Source: Pedobacter sp. KBW06
Lineage (GTDB): Bacteria; Bacteroidota; Bacteroidia; Sphingobacteriales; Sphingobacteriaceae
Assembly: GCF_003852525.1 (NCBI RefSeq)
Contig: NZ_QAJL01000006.1
Coordinates: forward strand, 1,501 to 65,500
Direction of reading: 5' to 3'
DNA: 64,000 nucleotides
Below the pieces are notes generated by a model, which did not search any database, was not told the origin of the DNA, and saw only the letters and a list, made by a program, of their open reading frames with translations. A program made the translations under genes and the position numbers. Shown here one piece after another: positions 45,838 through 54,394 of the stretch (position 1 is its first letter; every line of letters starts with the position of its first letter).

Positions 45838-46101
45838 TTATGATTGGTTTGATTTGAAATAGGCGCATTCCTGAGGTATTGGCCCGCATAAAAAACCGTT
45901 AAAAACAAATGACAAATAAAAGCTTGCTAGCATCTGCTCCTTGCAAAGACAATTAGCCGATCCGGGAAAAACCGGATGAACTGTTTTAATAGATGTCTGA
46001 GAAAAAGCAAAAATAGAATCACCACCATAAATGGCTGAGAGAGGCGTTTTCATTTTTTGAGATTTATGCGTTAATACTTCTAATGAGTCGTTAACTCTCA
46101 T
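45838..46101 (-). CDS. Possible small peptide with a GG-like motif, 87 residues
   Basis: This frame lies 28 bp upstream of the 113-residue gene on the same strand. Residues 1-27 (SLEVLTHKSQKM then KTPLSAIYGG) are reminiscent of double-glycine leader peptides of Bacteroidota. The rest is hydrophobic with four Cys residues (CLCKEQM, FLCGP, QECAYF). No convincing ribosome binding site is seen, and coding cannot be proven by eye. If it is not translated, the 450-bp gap upstream of 45809 holds only the promoter of the giant-protein operon and that of the divergent gene. Confidence 0.3.
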   Translation of the reverse strand: MRVNDSLEVLTHKSQKMKTPLSAIYGGDSIFAFSQTSIKTVHPVFPGSANCLCKEQMLASFYLSFVFNGFLCGPIPQECAYFKSNQS

Positions 46102-46262
46102 TAGATCTATCGTAAAGCTATGGAAATAAAAATGAACTTTTGTGGGTAAAAATCCTCCTTTTTGAAAAACAGGTATTTTTACCTATATCTAATGATGGCA
46201 AATTATTTTAAAACATGAACATTTACCGCTACTTTGCCATTAGGAACACCTAAAAATTAACC

Positions 46263-46790
46263 ATGAGAAACTTAGTCATTTTTTTAGCTTTGATGTGTCT
46301 TCACTTCAGCAGCTACAGTCAAAAGAAAAAAACAAGGCCTATTCCACCTCCCCTGCCCAAATCAAGTATGATAGAATTTTCCAGGGATACACTGTCACTG
46401 CAGCAATACGCATTACCGATTTTATTCCAATGGAAAATGAATGCAGATACCACCCTTAAGCCCGGCACCGTTTTTAAAGAATTGATTAAGCTTACTTACG
46501 GACAGACCGAAGTTAATGGTGATTATAGCCTGCAGCCATTGACACTAAAAAAAACAAAGCCAGGCAAGGCTGTTTTGGAAAACAAAATTCCGAAGATGAT
46601 CACCAGGATTGGTTACTACGATGCAGAAATTTTAAATGGCGTTGTAATACTCAAGGGAGAGAAAACCATGTCTTTAAAAATTATCTATGATAAAAACAAA
46701 CAACTGAGCCATTTGAAGGATTTAGGTAATGGAGCAATATACAGGCACATCCCGTCAGAGGAGCAACCAGTTGCTCTCCCTGCTCAATAA
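46263..46790 (+). CDS. Secreted hypothetical protein, 175 residues
   Basis: A signal peptide ending SSYSQ is followed by a basic, proline-rich linker (KKKTRPIPPPLPKSS) and a beta-rich domain. No family is recognised. It is divergent from the giant-protein operon and lies just outside the left repeat of the defence-like region. A periplasmic location is inferred. Confidence 0.65.
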   Translation: MRNLVIFLALMCLHFSSYSQKKKTRPIPPPLPKSSMIEFSRDTLSLQQYALPILFQWKMNADTTLKPGTVFKELIKLTYGQTEVNGDYSLQPLTLKKTKPGKAVLENKIPKMITRIGYYDAEILNGVVILKGEKTMSLKIIYDKNKQLSHLKDLGNGAIYRHIPSEEQPVALPAQ

Positions 46791-46824
46791 ATTACAACTA
46801 ATTACATAAATCAAAGGTGGATAG

Positions 46825-46872
46825 ATCCTGGAATTAATTTCATCAGCGATAACTCATTGGTATAATGAGTAG
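46825..46872. repeat. Left copy of a 48-bp direct repeat (mate at 56139-56186)
   Basis: The 48 bp agree with 56139-56186 in 44 positions and have the same orientation; the core TTTCATCAGCGATAACTCAT is identical. The right copy is the 3' end of the SymE-like gene, so this one is a detached fragment of a similar gene. The pair brackets 9.3 kb of defence-like genes. Confidence 0.75.
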
Positions 46873-46925
46873 CGGGAGACTGTGAGGTAAACCTCAGTCA
46901 GCATGATGCCCGCATTGCTGCTCTA
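46838..46925 (-). pseudogene. Decayed 3' remnant of a SymE-like gene
   Basis: Read on the minus strand, the last codons give LLIIPMSYR and a stop, nearly the same as the C terminus (LVIIPMSYR) of the SymE-like protein at 56157-56372. Upstream the frame is broken: another frame reads AGIMLTEVYLTVSRYS, which resembles the GF..N..VWITTSNR part of the intact protein. The 5' two thirds are missing. The upper boundary is approximate. Confidence 0.5.
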
Positions 46926-47025
46926 TTAGTAAAACACCGTCTGTAAAAACAGTATAAAACATAAAAATTAAAACTTTAAAGAAATTAATTATACTTATAA
47001 TATTAAATATCTGTATGTTTGGTTG

Positions 47026-47847
47026 ATGTCAAAACAAAATAGCCACAGAGCACAAGCTAATCAGTATGATAAGATCATCAAGGAAAATCTTGAAGTTACA
47101 CTACCTGTAATTGTCAGAGATGTGCTAAAATTGGATATTCGGATTAGTGAAGAACTGCCAGATGATATTCAACATACAAAAGAAAGAAAACCGGATGCAC
47201 TTAAAAAGGTCACAGATACTGAAGGTAATATCTATGTATTGCAGATAGAATTTCAGCTTGAAGATGAGAAAGAAATGGTTTATCGGATGGCAGAATACAG
47301 TATTATGCTGATGCGGAAATATAGGCTTCCCATTAAACAATATGTTATTTTTTTAAAAGACATAAAGCCGGCTATGACTACATATCTGGATACCCTCAAT
47401 CATAAATACAATTACAATCTTATTCTAATCACCGAAACTAATTATAAATTATTTCTTGAGTCAGACAATCCGGAAGTGAAAATGCTGGGTATTTTAGCTA
47501 ACTTTGGAAAAGATGATAATCAAAAGGCAATAAATTCTATTATAAATGAACTACAATTCTTTTCAAAGGGAGATTTGGACAGAAGTAGATATTTTAAACA
47601 ATTACGTATTCTCGCACAATTACGGAGTAGTATTAAACAACAATTTGAAAACACTATGCAGTCAGTAAGTACATTTTTTAAGGAAGAAAACGATTTCTTT
47701 TATCGCAGAGGTAAAGAAAAAAATAGCCAGGAAGTAGTAAAGAAACTTATTCTGGTGCTTAATTTATCTGATGAACAAACAGCATACATTGCAGATGCCG
47801 AACTGGACTATGTTAAAAAGGTACGTGCTGAATTGGAAAGCCTTTAA
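47026..47847 (+). CDS. Rpn-family PD-(D/E)XK nuclease / recombination-promoting nuclease-like protein
   Basis: The 273-residue protein resembles the Rpn family. Its nuclease core shows KPDALKKV with an Asp near residue 57 and LQIEFQ near 73-76 (E-x-Q in the place of the E-x-K), followed by a conserved helix (MVYRMAEYSIMLMRKY) and a polar C-terminal half. Rpn proteins cleave DNA and have been linked to recombination and phage defence. ATG at 47026 is preferred over an in-frame TTG three bases earlier. TATGTTTG at 47014-47021 matches the Bacteroidota -7 element but leaves almost no leader. It is convergent with the DUF4407 gene, 23 bp away. Confidence 0.8.
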   Translation: MSKQNSHRAQANQYDKIIKENLEVTLPVIVRDVLKLDIRISEELPDDIQHTKERKPDALKKVTDTEGNIYVLQIEFQLEDEKEMVYRMAEYSIMLMRKYRLPIKQYVIFLKDIKPAMTTYLDTLNHKYNYNLILITETNYKLFLESDNPEVKMLGILANFGKDDNQKAINSIINELQFFSKGDLDRSRYFKQLRILAQLRSSIKQQFENTMQSVSTFFKEENDFFYRRGKEKNSQEVVKKLILVLNLSDEQTAYIADAELDYVKKVRAELESL

Positions 47848-47870
47848 GTTCACCTTAGGACTCATTATGT

Positions 47871-48857
47871 TCACAATAACTCTATTTTTCTAAAATGTAT
47901 AGCCATTTGTTTCTGAATGGTTTTATCATAATCAGAATCATCCTCGTTTGATTTCCCAATTAGAATAAGTAATTCCAGAAGCAAGAGAAATAAGAGCCAT
48001 ATGACATATACAATTGCTGCAATGAAAGACTCGCTTAGAATATTAAACATAATTTGAAGTTCATCTAAGAATCCGACCTTACTATCTACCTCTTTTTCCA
48101 GCAGCGTTTTTAGCCCCAGCTGCATAGTTTCTTTTATCATTTTCTGATCTGCCAGCACTTTTAATTGGTCGTCGATTGGTTGAAGCTGATTAATCTTAGG
48201 GTTAGGTACTACTTTTATACTTCTTGAGATTGTTGTTTTGAGTGCGGTACTGGTAGTTGTCGTTTTTGAGCTATCGGTTGTTATTTTGGTTACAGGAACC
48301 TGGCTCGAGGAGGTTTCAACAATCTGTTGATTAGGATTTCTACTGATATCATCCAGGAGTTCTTTTCGTTCCAGCTCCTTAATTGCTATCGACGCATTCA
48401 ATTGTGTAATCTGTTCCGTTATTTGTTTCGTTCTGGCAGGCAATAAAGCCTCTACCTGCTCCTGATTGCTTTTTATTTTGGCTTTATCAATATCATCCTT
48501 AAAAATAATCTGATCAATGATAAGGGAGCCAATTATAGCCATTAGAATCGCCAATCCGATACGAGTGGCCTTCAACCAGCTATTAGTTCTATCTGCCAGT
48601 AATATCTGACGCTCAATCTGAATAATTATCAGTACCGATATGATTGCACCGAATATACTTCCGGTTGGACCAAGCTTCATATATCTATCACAAAAGCAAT
48701 AACCAACAAAAGCCCATACAGTTGATACAATGAGTAGAGCTGCTGTATATTTTTTCACTTTCCGGGTCGAGACTTCGCTGCAGTTACTGAGAATATAAAA
48801 ATTATATCCGGTTAAAAAGCAACTGAACTTCATCCACCAATTCTGAAATTTTCTCAT
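47871..48857 (-). CDS. DUF4407-family membrane protein
   Basis: The 328-residue protein has three N-terminal transmembrane helices (about 36-55, 62-78 and 96-117), a long coiled-coil-like soluble part (about 125-275, with helices such as ITEQITQLNASIAIKELERKELLDDI) and a C-terminal transmembrane helix near 290-315. This is the layout of DUF4407 proteins. Their function is unknown; many sit in defence or conjugative contexts. The start codon directly follows the stop of the 191-residue gene (TAGATG), so it is the last gene of this operon. An inner-membrane location is likely. Confidence 0.8.
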   Translation of the reverse strand: MRKFQNWWMKFSCFLTGYNFYILSNCSEVSTRKVKKYTAALLIVSTVWAFVGYCFCDRYMKLGPTGSIFGAIISVLIIIQIERQILLADRTNSWLKATRIGLAILMAIIGSLIIDQIIFKDDIDKAKIKSNQEQVEALLPARTKQITEQITQLNASIAIKELERKELLDDISRNPNQQIVETSSSQVPVTKITTDSSKTTTTSTALKTTISRSIKVVPNPKINQLQPIDDQLKVLADQKMIKETMQLGLKTLLEKEVDSKVGFLDELQIMFNILSESFIAAIVYVIWLLFLLLLELLILIGKSNEDDSDYDKTIQKQMAIHFRKIELL

Positions 48858-49433
48858 CTAAAATCTTCTTAATATGCTGTGGTGCGTAATTGCAGACAGT
48901 CCGTTCATAAAGCCACGGATATAACTAAGGGTCATTCCCTGACTATCCCCCGTGTTGTTCCTATGCTCTGTTTCTATTTCTAAAACTTTTTGGACATGGC
49001 TTTCAGCGATGCTCTTTTTCATTTTGAGCTCATCAACTACATCCACCATTCCACTTCTTCCTCTGCTTTCAATATGAAAATCTATTTCCTTGTTAAAATC
49101 TTCGTAAAAGGTTTTCACTCTTCTTATCGTTCGTTCCAACTCATTTTTCAGTGCGTCAACATTCTGCTCCATATGTTTTACATCAGGGTTCATTAAAGCG
49201 TCATCGTATCCCTTTGTTTCATGGTTTCTATCCAGAAAATCAAATAGCAATTCGATATTATTCTCTCCCCTTTTCACTGAAGTTTCATCATTTTTTACTG
49301 AAAAATCACTTTCGTTCTCAATAAAGACGTTTTCAGGAATATCTATTGAGTTCAATCCCTCTACCGGTTCAGCGATTTTCAATGGATTTGAAGGTGTTTC
49401 TTCAGAACCTCTTTTTCTTAAAAAATCAAACAT
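48858..49433 (-). CDS. Hypothetical soluble protein, 191 residues
   Basis: The N-terminal third is acidic and probably disordered (PENVFIENESDFSVKNDE). The middle is helical and coiled-coil-prone (NVDALKNELERTIRRVKTFYEDFNKEIDFHI), and the C terminus is a short hydrophobic-basic helix (YIRGFMNGLSAITHHSILRRF). No family is recognised. It is coupled on both sides: 1 bp after the HNH gene and directly before the DUF4407 gene. A scaffold role next to the membrane protein is conceivable. Confidence 0.75.
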   Translation of the reverse strand: MFDFLRKRGSEETPSNPLKIAEPVEGLNSIDIPENVFIENESDFSVKNDETSVKRGENNIELLFDFLDRNHETKGYDDALMNPDVKHMEQNVDALKNELERTIRRVKTFYEDFNKEIDFHIESRGRSGMVDVVDELKMKKSIAESHVQKVLEIETEHRNNTGDSQGMTLSYIRGFMNGLSAITHHSILRRF

Positions 49434-49434
49434 A

Positions 49435-49767
49435 TTAAATATAAATTATAGGTACTTTGAATTTAGAATGACCACGTTGGTGGCATGAACTACACAGCGT
49501 TATTAATGTTTTATTGGAATATTCCCATGGAGATTTGAATTTTTTCAAGGCTTTCACATATAGGTACTGCCTGTGATGTACTTGTAAACCCTCGTCAAAT
49601 CCACAGATCACGCATTTATTATTGTCTCTGGTTAAAATCAAACTTCGTTTATCTTTCCATCTTCTATCAAACAATAATGCTCCATAGGAACCATGCTTAT
49701 CAGGTATAGGTTCGGCCTTTTTTTTAGGCTGATCTTTTGCATTAATGTATCTACGGTAAAGTTTCAT
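49435..49767 (-). CDS. HNH endonuclease-like protein
   Basis: The 110-residue basic protein carries an HNH motif: CVICGFDEGLQVHHRQY with the first zinc Cys pair and catalytic His residues, then YSNKTLITLCSSCHQRGHSKF with the Asn, the second Cys pair and the last His. HNH proteins of this size cut or nick DNA. The N terminus (LYRRYINAKDQPKKKAEP) is strongly basic. The gene has its own 5' region of 74 bp that carries a one-mismatch copy of the dyad found at 54353-54408. It is followed after 1 bp by the 191-residue gene. Confidence 0.82.
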   Translation of the reverse strand: MKLYRRYINAKDQPKKKAEPIPDKHGSYGALLFDRRWKDKRSLILTRDNNKCVICGFDEGLQVHHRQYLYVKALKKFKSPWEYSNKTLITLCSSCHQRGHSKFKVPIIYI

Positions 49768-49819
49768 GAGCGTTTCAATATTAAGCTATTCAAAAATAGA
49801 TAGACTACGAATGATTTAT

Positions 49820-49835
49820 TTACGGGAAACCATAA
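49820..49835. promoter_or_regulatory. Operator-like dyad upstream of the HNH gene
   Basis: TTACGGGAAACCATAA differs by one base from TTACGGGAAACCGTAA at 54353-54368, and it lies 52 bp before the HNH start. It may let the HNH-DUF4407 part be controlled together with the divergent promoter region near 54.4 kb. Confidence 0.5.
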
Positions 49836-49841
49836 ACCTGA

Positions 49842-51395
49842 CTAAATGATAATGGACCTCGTACCAGTTACACTATCATATGAAGTAACGTTCCAGGAAA
49901 CACCTGATGCAGGAACCGCTCTTTCTCTTCCCCAGGTTCTGATGGCGTCAATTTTCTCGGGTGCGGTTTTACTTAATGGAACGACATTTCTAAAACACTT
50001 CTCGAACAACTCATCGTCAACAATAGCATCTCCATGTATTACCGCCTGAATGGCGACATCTCTAACTGCACCTTCAAGATCAGATCCGGCAAAGCCCTCT
50101 GAAATCTCAACAAGTCTGGCCAATACAATTTCAGAAGGTCGGGTTAATAAGTTACGTTTGATATAAAGGTTGATAATATCCCTCCGTTCTTCCTGAGCAG
50201 GCAAATCAATGAAAAACAATTCATCAAAGCGTCCTCTGCGTAAAAGTTCAGGAGGGAGCTTACTCACATCATTTGCCGTTGAAACGACGAACACTTTCGC
50301 CTCACTTTCCTGGAGCCAGAAAAGAAACTGGCCCACCATTCTATTGGACGTACCACCATCATTTGAAGAAATTGCTCCCGCCAAGCCCTTCTCGATTTCG
50401 TCTATCCACAAAATACAGGGAGCCGCATGATCAGCCGAAGCTAATGCTTCCTTTAACCTGTTTTCAGATTGCCCCAGATATTGCCCCTGAATGGCTGCCA
50501 GATCAAGGCGGTATAAAGGCAGATTCCAGTTGGCTGCAATAAATTTTGCAGATAATGATTTGCCACAGCCAGGAACACCAACCAAAAGAACGCCTCTTGG
50601 AGGTCTCATCTTCCTTGCTTTAAGATCGGCAGTTAAAAGTTGTTTTTGATGATCTAGCCAATTTTGAAGTCCCGTTAAACCGGCTACAGAGAGTGTAGAA
50701 GGATCAATCTTTACTTTTTCCAATCCGGAAATATCGCTGAATAATTTATCCTTTGCATTACTTAGCTCCCGGATATCATCTTTGGTTAGCGATCCTTTGG
50801 CCATCTGGGTTGCCAAAACATTTTCAGCCTCGATTTTAGTCATATTTGCCAGGATCGTTGCCGCCATTTTATAATCAATTTCGTCCCATTCTAATGGAAT
50901 AGACCCTTTATAAGGCATGACACAATCTTTCACCACTTCCAGCATTTCCTCCTCGTTTGGGGCATCAAGTGCAATGGTCATCCCCATTCGCTGTAATTGA
51001 GGCCAGATGCTTTTTGTGGTAATTAAACAGATGCTTCCTCCCCTTTCAATGGCCTGAACAACACAATCATAAATATGCCTGGAGACCAGATTGTCATCTT
51101 CAATGTCGCTGACTTCATTAAAAACAAAAGTCAGGTTCTGCCTTTGCGAAATATGCTGAACTGCATAATCCAAACCACCTGCAACAGACCGATCATCGTT
51201 TACACTTTTCCTTGTTCTAATGTCTATTGTTCCATGTGACAGGCTGTGCACATAAATTGGGATATTGATTTCCTCAGCCAATTGCTGGATAACCTCCAGA
51301 ACTCTGGCTCTTTCGATACTTCTTATCGATATAAAAGGTATTCGGGCTCTGAACATCCGCAAAAGCGAAGTTTTGAATTCTACTTTGTTTGCCAT
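49842..51395 (-). CDS. Ycf46-like AAA+ ATPase
   Basis: The 517-residue protein has a divergent RecA-like N-terminal domain (FRARIPFISIRSIERARVLE, then LTFVFNEVSDIEDD) and a classic AAA+ domain. Walker A is GVPGCGKS near residue 272, Walker B is ILWIDEIEKG near 328, sensor 1 is VVSTAND and the arginine-finger region is LLRRGRFDE. The N-terminal arrangement is that of the Ycf46 group. Such ATPases remodel protein complexes; several prokaryotic conflict systems use them as motors. It lies 2 bp after the 173-residue gene, and the HNH gene follows after 74 bp. The last residues (SYDSVTGTRSIII) form a short exposed tail. Confidence 0.87.
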   Translation of the reverse strand: MANKVEFKTSLLRMFRARIPFISIRSIERARVLEVIQQLAEEINIPIYVHSLSHGTIDIRTRKSVNDDRSVAGGLDYAVQHISQRQNLTFVFNEVSDIEDDNLVSRHIYDCVVQAIERGGSICLITTKSIWPQLQRMGMTIALDAPNEEEMLEVVKDCVMPYKGSIPLEWDEIDYKMAATILANMTKIEAENVLATQMAKGSLTKDDIRELSNAKDKLFSDISGLEKVKIDPSTLSVAGLTGLQNWLDHQKQLLTADLKARKMRPPRGVLLVGVPGCGKSLSAKFIAANWNLPLYRLDLAAIQGQYLGQSENRLKEALASADHAAPCILWIDEIEKGLAGAISSNDGGTSNRMVGQFLFWLQESEAKVFVVSTANDVSKLPPELLRRGRFDELFFIDLPAQEERRDIINLYIKRNLLTRPSEIVLARLVEISEGFAGSDLEGAVRDVAIQAVIHGDAIVDDELFEKCFRNVVPLSKTAPEKIDAIRTWGRERAVPASGVSWNVTSYDSVTGTRSIII

Positions 51396-51397
51396 TT

Positions 51398-51919
51398 TTA
51401 GAATATTATTTTTCTACCTGTAGCAGCTATGATTTCATTTACCTTCCCATCGATTACTTTGGTGTTTTCAGAAATACCATTTATTCCGAACGAATTCAAC
51501 AGGATCAGCATCTTTTCCCTTTCATTCGAAGACTTTGAAACATTCTCCTTTAAAGATTTCTTAATTTCTGCAACAAATCCTTCAATATCCTTTTTCAGCG
51601 TTTTTCTTAAATCTTCAGGCAGTCCTTTCAAGGCAATAAACGCGGTTAATGGATACAGGTTCTGTTTTCCATTTCTTAAAAGCATCTCAAAATCATCTAT
51701 TTTCCCAAAACTTTGCAATCGAAATGAATGTTGAAATCGATCAAGCCAATGCTGCTTTCTTTTTTTATAGACCTCTTCAACCTTCCGGTAGAACCTGGAA
51801 GCAGTTCCCGCATCTATTGTGAAGGTCCCTGTCTTTAGCTTTTCTAAACTGATGTCATTTCCATCTCCGAATTGCGTAAGCAAATCAGTCCATTCTGAGT
51901 AAGTTGTTACTGATGGCAT
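51398..51919 (-). CDS. Hypothetical helical protein, 173 residues
   Basis: The protein is largely alpha-helical and basic in its centre (FYRKVEEVYKKRKQHWLDRFQHSF). It has no signal peptide, membrane helix or catalytic motif that I recognise. Its start overlaps the stop of the 63-residue gene by one base (TAATG), and the AAA+ gene follows after 2 bp. That tight coupling suggests it is a subunit or adaptor of the ATPase complex. Confidence 0.75.
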   Translation of the reverse strand: MPSVTTYSEWTDLLTQFGDGNDISLEKLKTGTFTIDAGTASRFYRKVEEVYKKRKQHWLDRFQHSFRLQSFGKIDDFEMLLRNGKQNLYPLTAFIALKGLPEDLRKTLKKDIEGFVAEIKKSLKENVSKSSNEREKMLILLNSFGINGISENTKVIDGKVNEIIAATGRKIIF

Positions 51920-52110
51920 TACTGTGGTTTAATTCTCGGATTGATGAACTGACTGGGCGGAACAATGTCCCATTCCGGAAATTTGGCTGCGCCAATTTTG
52001 GCTTCAGTATTGCCTTGAAACAGATTAGGGCTTACGATCTTCTCTTTACTGGCCTGGCTATTGCCGTTTTCAGATGGTAGTGAATCGTCGGCTAATATAA
52101 TATTTACCAT
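51919..52110 (-). CDS. Hypothetical 63-residue protein
   Basis: The short protein is polar and proline-rich, with no evident fold (LPSENGNSQASKEKIVSPNLFQ, then FPEWDIVPPSQFINPRIKPQ). It is probably disordered, as linker-like or binding peptides are. Its place in the operon (18 bp after the 566-residue gene, one-base overlap with the next) supports that it is translated. No function can be given. Confidence 0.65.
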   Translation of the reverse strand: MVNIILADDSLPSENGNSQASKEKIVSPNLFQGNTEAKIGAAKFPEWDIVPPSQFINPRIKPQ

Positions 52111-52128
52111 TTTTTGTAGGATTAAAAG

Positions 52129-53829
52129 TTAAATAATACTTCGTGCAGTCTCTCTGGATACACTGGAAAAATCTTCTGGTATAATTGATGCAAGCAGTTG
52201 TAAAACCAGTTCGGCCTTGCAATCTTCTGCGGCATGTTCAATTCTATAATCTACAGTTTCAGCGATGCAACCTCTCAATACTTCTTTTGCTTTACGCGCC
52301 CGCTCCTCCAGATCATCGGTAATTTTCTTCTTTGCTTTACGATACTTATCAATCCTATTCCAGGTCAAAACACTTCCTATTCCAAGTCCGATTAATCCCG
52401 CAATAACACTTGATGTAAATGCCCAAATGCCACCCAGGAAAATTAAGGCTCCGATAATAACGTCGCCATATGGAAATGAAAGTTTTCCAAGTTCTATGGT
52501 CAGGACATTTTGATAGTATGTATTTTGCTTTTCAATGAGCTCAGTTTCATCACTTCCATTACTGGTACTGACTTTAAAACCATCAATATGAAGTTCGATA
52601 GTTTGTGGTATCCCATTTCTGCTCTCTGCTGTATAGGTGTCATAAGCCTCTATAATCCATGGTTGACTAATGGAAACAGCGAGTGATTGCGTTACCTTTG
52701 TTACCCCGGAAAGCTCCGGATTAAAAGAGGCATTTGTAAGCAGTTGAAGGAAATCTACCTGTTCGCTAAAAATATTTTTCTCAGCGTCCATTACTGCCTG
52801 TGCGGCACTTTTATCTCCATCCATTTGAATGATGAGTTGGTTTAGTCTCACCTGTTCCTGTAGTGGCAACTCTTCATCATCGAAATTTGTGACCAGGAGC
52901 GACAAGATTTCATCTAACTGGACTTTTGTGCTTTTTGAAAAATCGGCGGAGGCAGCAACAATACTCTTGAAATGAGCGCATATGACCTCATGTGCTTTAG
53001 CCTCCCGTAAAGAGGCTTCGAGTAATTCCCAATTCGTTGAAAATTTTTCTAGCAAAGGATATTTATCATTTGACAGCGGCCCCATTGCTTTGAAGAAACG
53101 TATCCATTGAATTTTTTGTTCATTGATAAACAGGTCGCCCTGTGTCAGTTGATCCAACCAGCTCTTTACATTCGTCATCATAAATTGCCTTGCCGCCGGA
53201 GGGAATACACCAGTAGTTACCGCTTCCAGTATGATGATAAATTCTCTATCAAGATGATGAGGGTTTTGGTGCATAAAATAACGCTCCAACCATTTCAGGC
53301 TCGCATCATTTCTTTGAAGCCTCCTCATTAACAACAGAAAGAAAAGTGTGGTCTTGTAATCGTCTCTTTTCAGGGCTTCCGTAAGCGCTTTCTCATTGTT
53401 GTCACGATCGTCTCTAATCCAGGCGGCTAATGCGACCAATGCCGGTGCTAACCAATAACCAGGTGCTTTGATCATGACCTCTTCAGTACTGAATCTCAAG
53501 GTGTCATCGCTAACTATACCAACATCAACACCCTGTAAAATGCCGGTTGCCATTCTCCGCAATTCAGCATAGTACCCAAATTTAATTTGTAAATCCTGCT
53601 TTAGATTTCCCTGTCGGGTTTCCGCAAGTTGCAGTGCCTTATGTTTCAAATCGGCATTCACAAATCTGGCGAAAGAATCGGCTAACTTTGTGAGATCATC
53701 TTCTATCTGGTCCTGTTTGAAATTTAACGTTCCCAATTCAGAATGTACCCCCGACATATCTGACGAGATTGACCGTAACGCACTGTTAATGATGGAAAGG
53801 TCGGCGTAAGAGATTACTTGTTGTGACAT
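52129..53829 (-). CDS. Membrane-anchored 566-residue protein of the AAA+ operon
   Basis: The N-terminal part begins with a coiled-coil-like segment (NFKQDQIEDDLTKLADSFARF), followed by about 350 residues of helical repeats that look like an alpha-solenoid. A glycine-rich hydrophobic hairpin near 455-485 (GALIFLGGIWAFTSSVIAGLIGLGIGSV) should cross the membrane twice. A basic coiled coil (KYRKAKKKITDDLEERARKAKEVL) and an acidic C-terminal tail come last. No family is recognised. It lies 21 bp after the 150-residue gene in the same operon. A membrane-acting effector or a docking platform for the ATPase is possible; this is inference. Confidence 0.8.
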   Translation of the reverse strand: MSQQVISYADLSIINSALRSISSDMSGVHSELGTLNFKQDQIEDDLTKLADSFARFVNADLKHKALQLAETRQGNLKQDLQIKFGYYAELRRMATGILQGVDVGIVSDDTLRFSTEEVMIKAPGYWLAPALVALAAWIRDDRDNNEKALTEALKRDDYKTTLFFLLLMRRLQRNDASLKWLERYFMHQNPHHLDREFIIILEAVTTGVFPPAARQFMMTNVKSWLDQLTQGDLFINEQKIQWIRFFKAMGPLSNDKYPLLEKFSTNWELLEASLREAKAHEVICAHFKSIVAASADFSKSTKVQLDEILSLLVTNFDDEELPLQEQVRLNQLIIQMDGDKSAAQAVMDAEKNIFSEQVDFLQLLTNASFNPELSGVTKVTQSLAVSISQPWIIEAYDTYTAESRNGIPQTIELHIDGFKVSTSNGSDETELIEKQNTYYQNVLTIELGKLSFPYGDVIIGALIFLGGIWAFTSSVIAGLIGLGIGSVLTWNRIDKYRKAKKKITDDLEERARKAKEVLRGCIAETVDYRIEHAAEDCKAELVLQLLASIIPEDFSSVSRETARSII

Positions 53830-53850
53830 ATTATCAGAGATTAATTTAAA

Positions 53851-54303
53851 TTATAATTTTGTAGCGGTTCCGTCTTCACGGATTAAAATCATTTTATCCT
53901 TATAGATTTCTACCATTGAATAAGCATTATGCTTTGCCAGCGTCCTAGCCTTTTCAAAATCAGCCTCCATGGGTTCATTTTTCTTGTAATGTCTGATGAT
54001 TTGACTACCGCTTAAATCAAGCGTATGCACTTCATAAGGATGCCCTAAAAAGCATTTCGACACGATACCCAAAGGCAGGCCAGCTAATTCCGCTGTACCA
54101 AACTCCTCACGAATTGCATTCATAAGCTCTTCCATTCCTTTTGTATCGGTTAAGGATTTGGCATCTAGTCCTGCGATAAAGTCAAGATATTTCCCTGAAC
54201 GTTTTTTTAGTAAATCTCTATCACTTACGAATCCCATGGATAACGTTTGTTTTTTAGCCGTGTCTGGAGCGAACTCGCTATTTTGAAGAATAATTCTTGC
54301 CAT
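53851..54303 (-). CDS. First gene of the AAA+ operon, 150 residues, unrecognised
   Basis: The chosen ATG at 54301-54303 gives MARIILQNSEFAPDTAKK; an in-frame GTG at 54381 would extend it by 26 residues into the dyad region and is less likely. The product shows a helical centre (GMEELMNAIREEFG) and a beta-rich C-terminal part (IVSKCFLGHPYEVHTLDLSG, MVEIYKDKMILIREDG). No named family is recognised. Its promoter region contains two dyads and is shared with the divergent TIGR04141 gene. It could be a regulatory or sensing subunit. Confidence 0.75.
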   Translation of the reverse strand: MARIILQNSEFAPDTAKKQTLSMGFVSDRDLLKKRSGKYLDFIAGLDAKSLTDTKGMEELMNAIREEFGTAELAGLPLGIVSKCFLGHPYEVHTLDLSGSQIIRHYKKNEPMEADFEKARTLAKHNAYSMVEIYKDKMILIREDGTATKL

Positions 54304-54352
54304 AAAAACCGGATTTCTTTTATCAAAAATACAGTTAGATGACTTCTGAACC

Positions 54353-54368
54353 TTACGGGAAACCGTAA
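54353..54368. promoter_or_regulatory. Operator-like dyad 1 in the divergent promoter region
   Basis: TTACGGGAAACCGTAA is a 6-bp-arm dyad around GAAA. Its core TACGG-N4-CCGTA recurs 41 bp away (centre to centre), close to four helical turns, so two dimers could bind the same DNA face between the two divergent operons. Confidence 0.65.
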
Positions 54369-54394
54369 CCCTCCGTATCACTTTACCTAATGGC

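Noticed and set aside
28980..54303. Extracellular contractile injection system (giant proteins plus AAA+ ATPase)
   Set aside because: No sheath, tube, baseplate or spike gene is present, and the AAA+ operon is separated from the giant-protein operon by a repeat-bounded junction.
53851..54381. Longer start (GTG at 54381) for the first gene of the AAA+ operon
   Set aside because: It would run through the operator-like dyad, and the added residues look non-coding; the ATG at 54303 is preferred.
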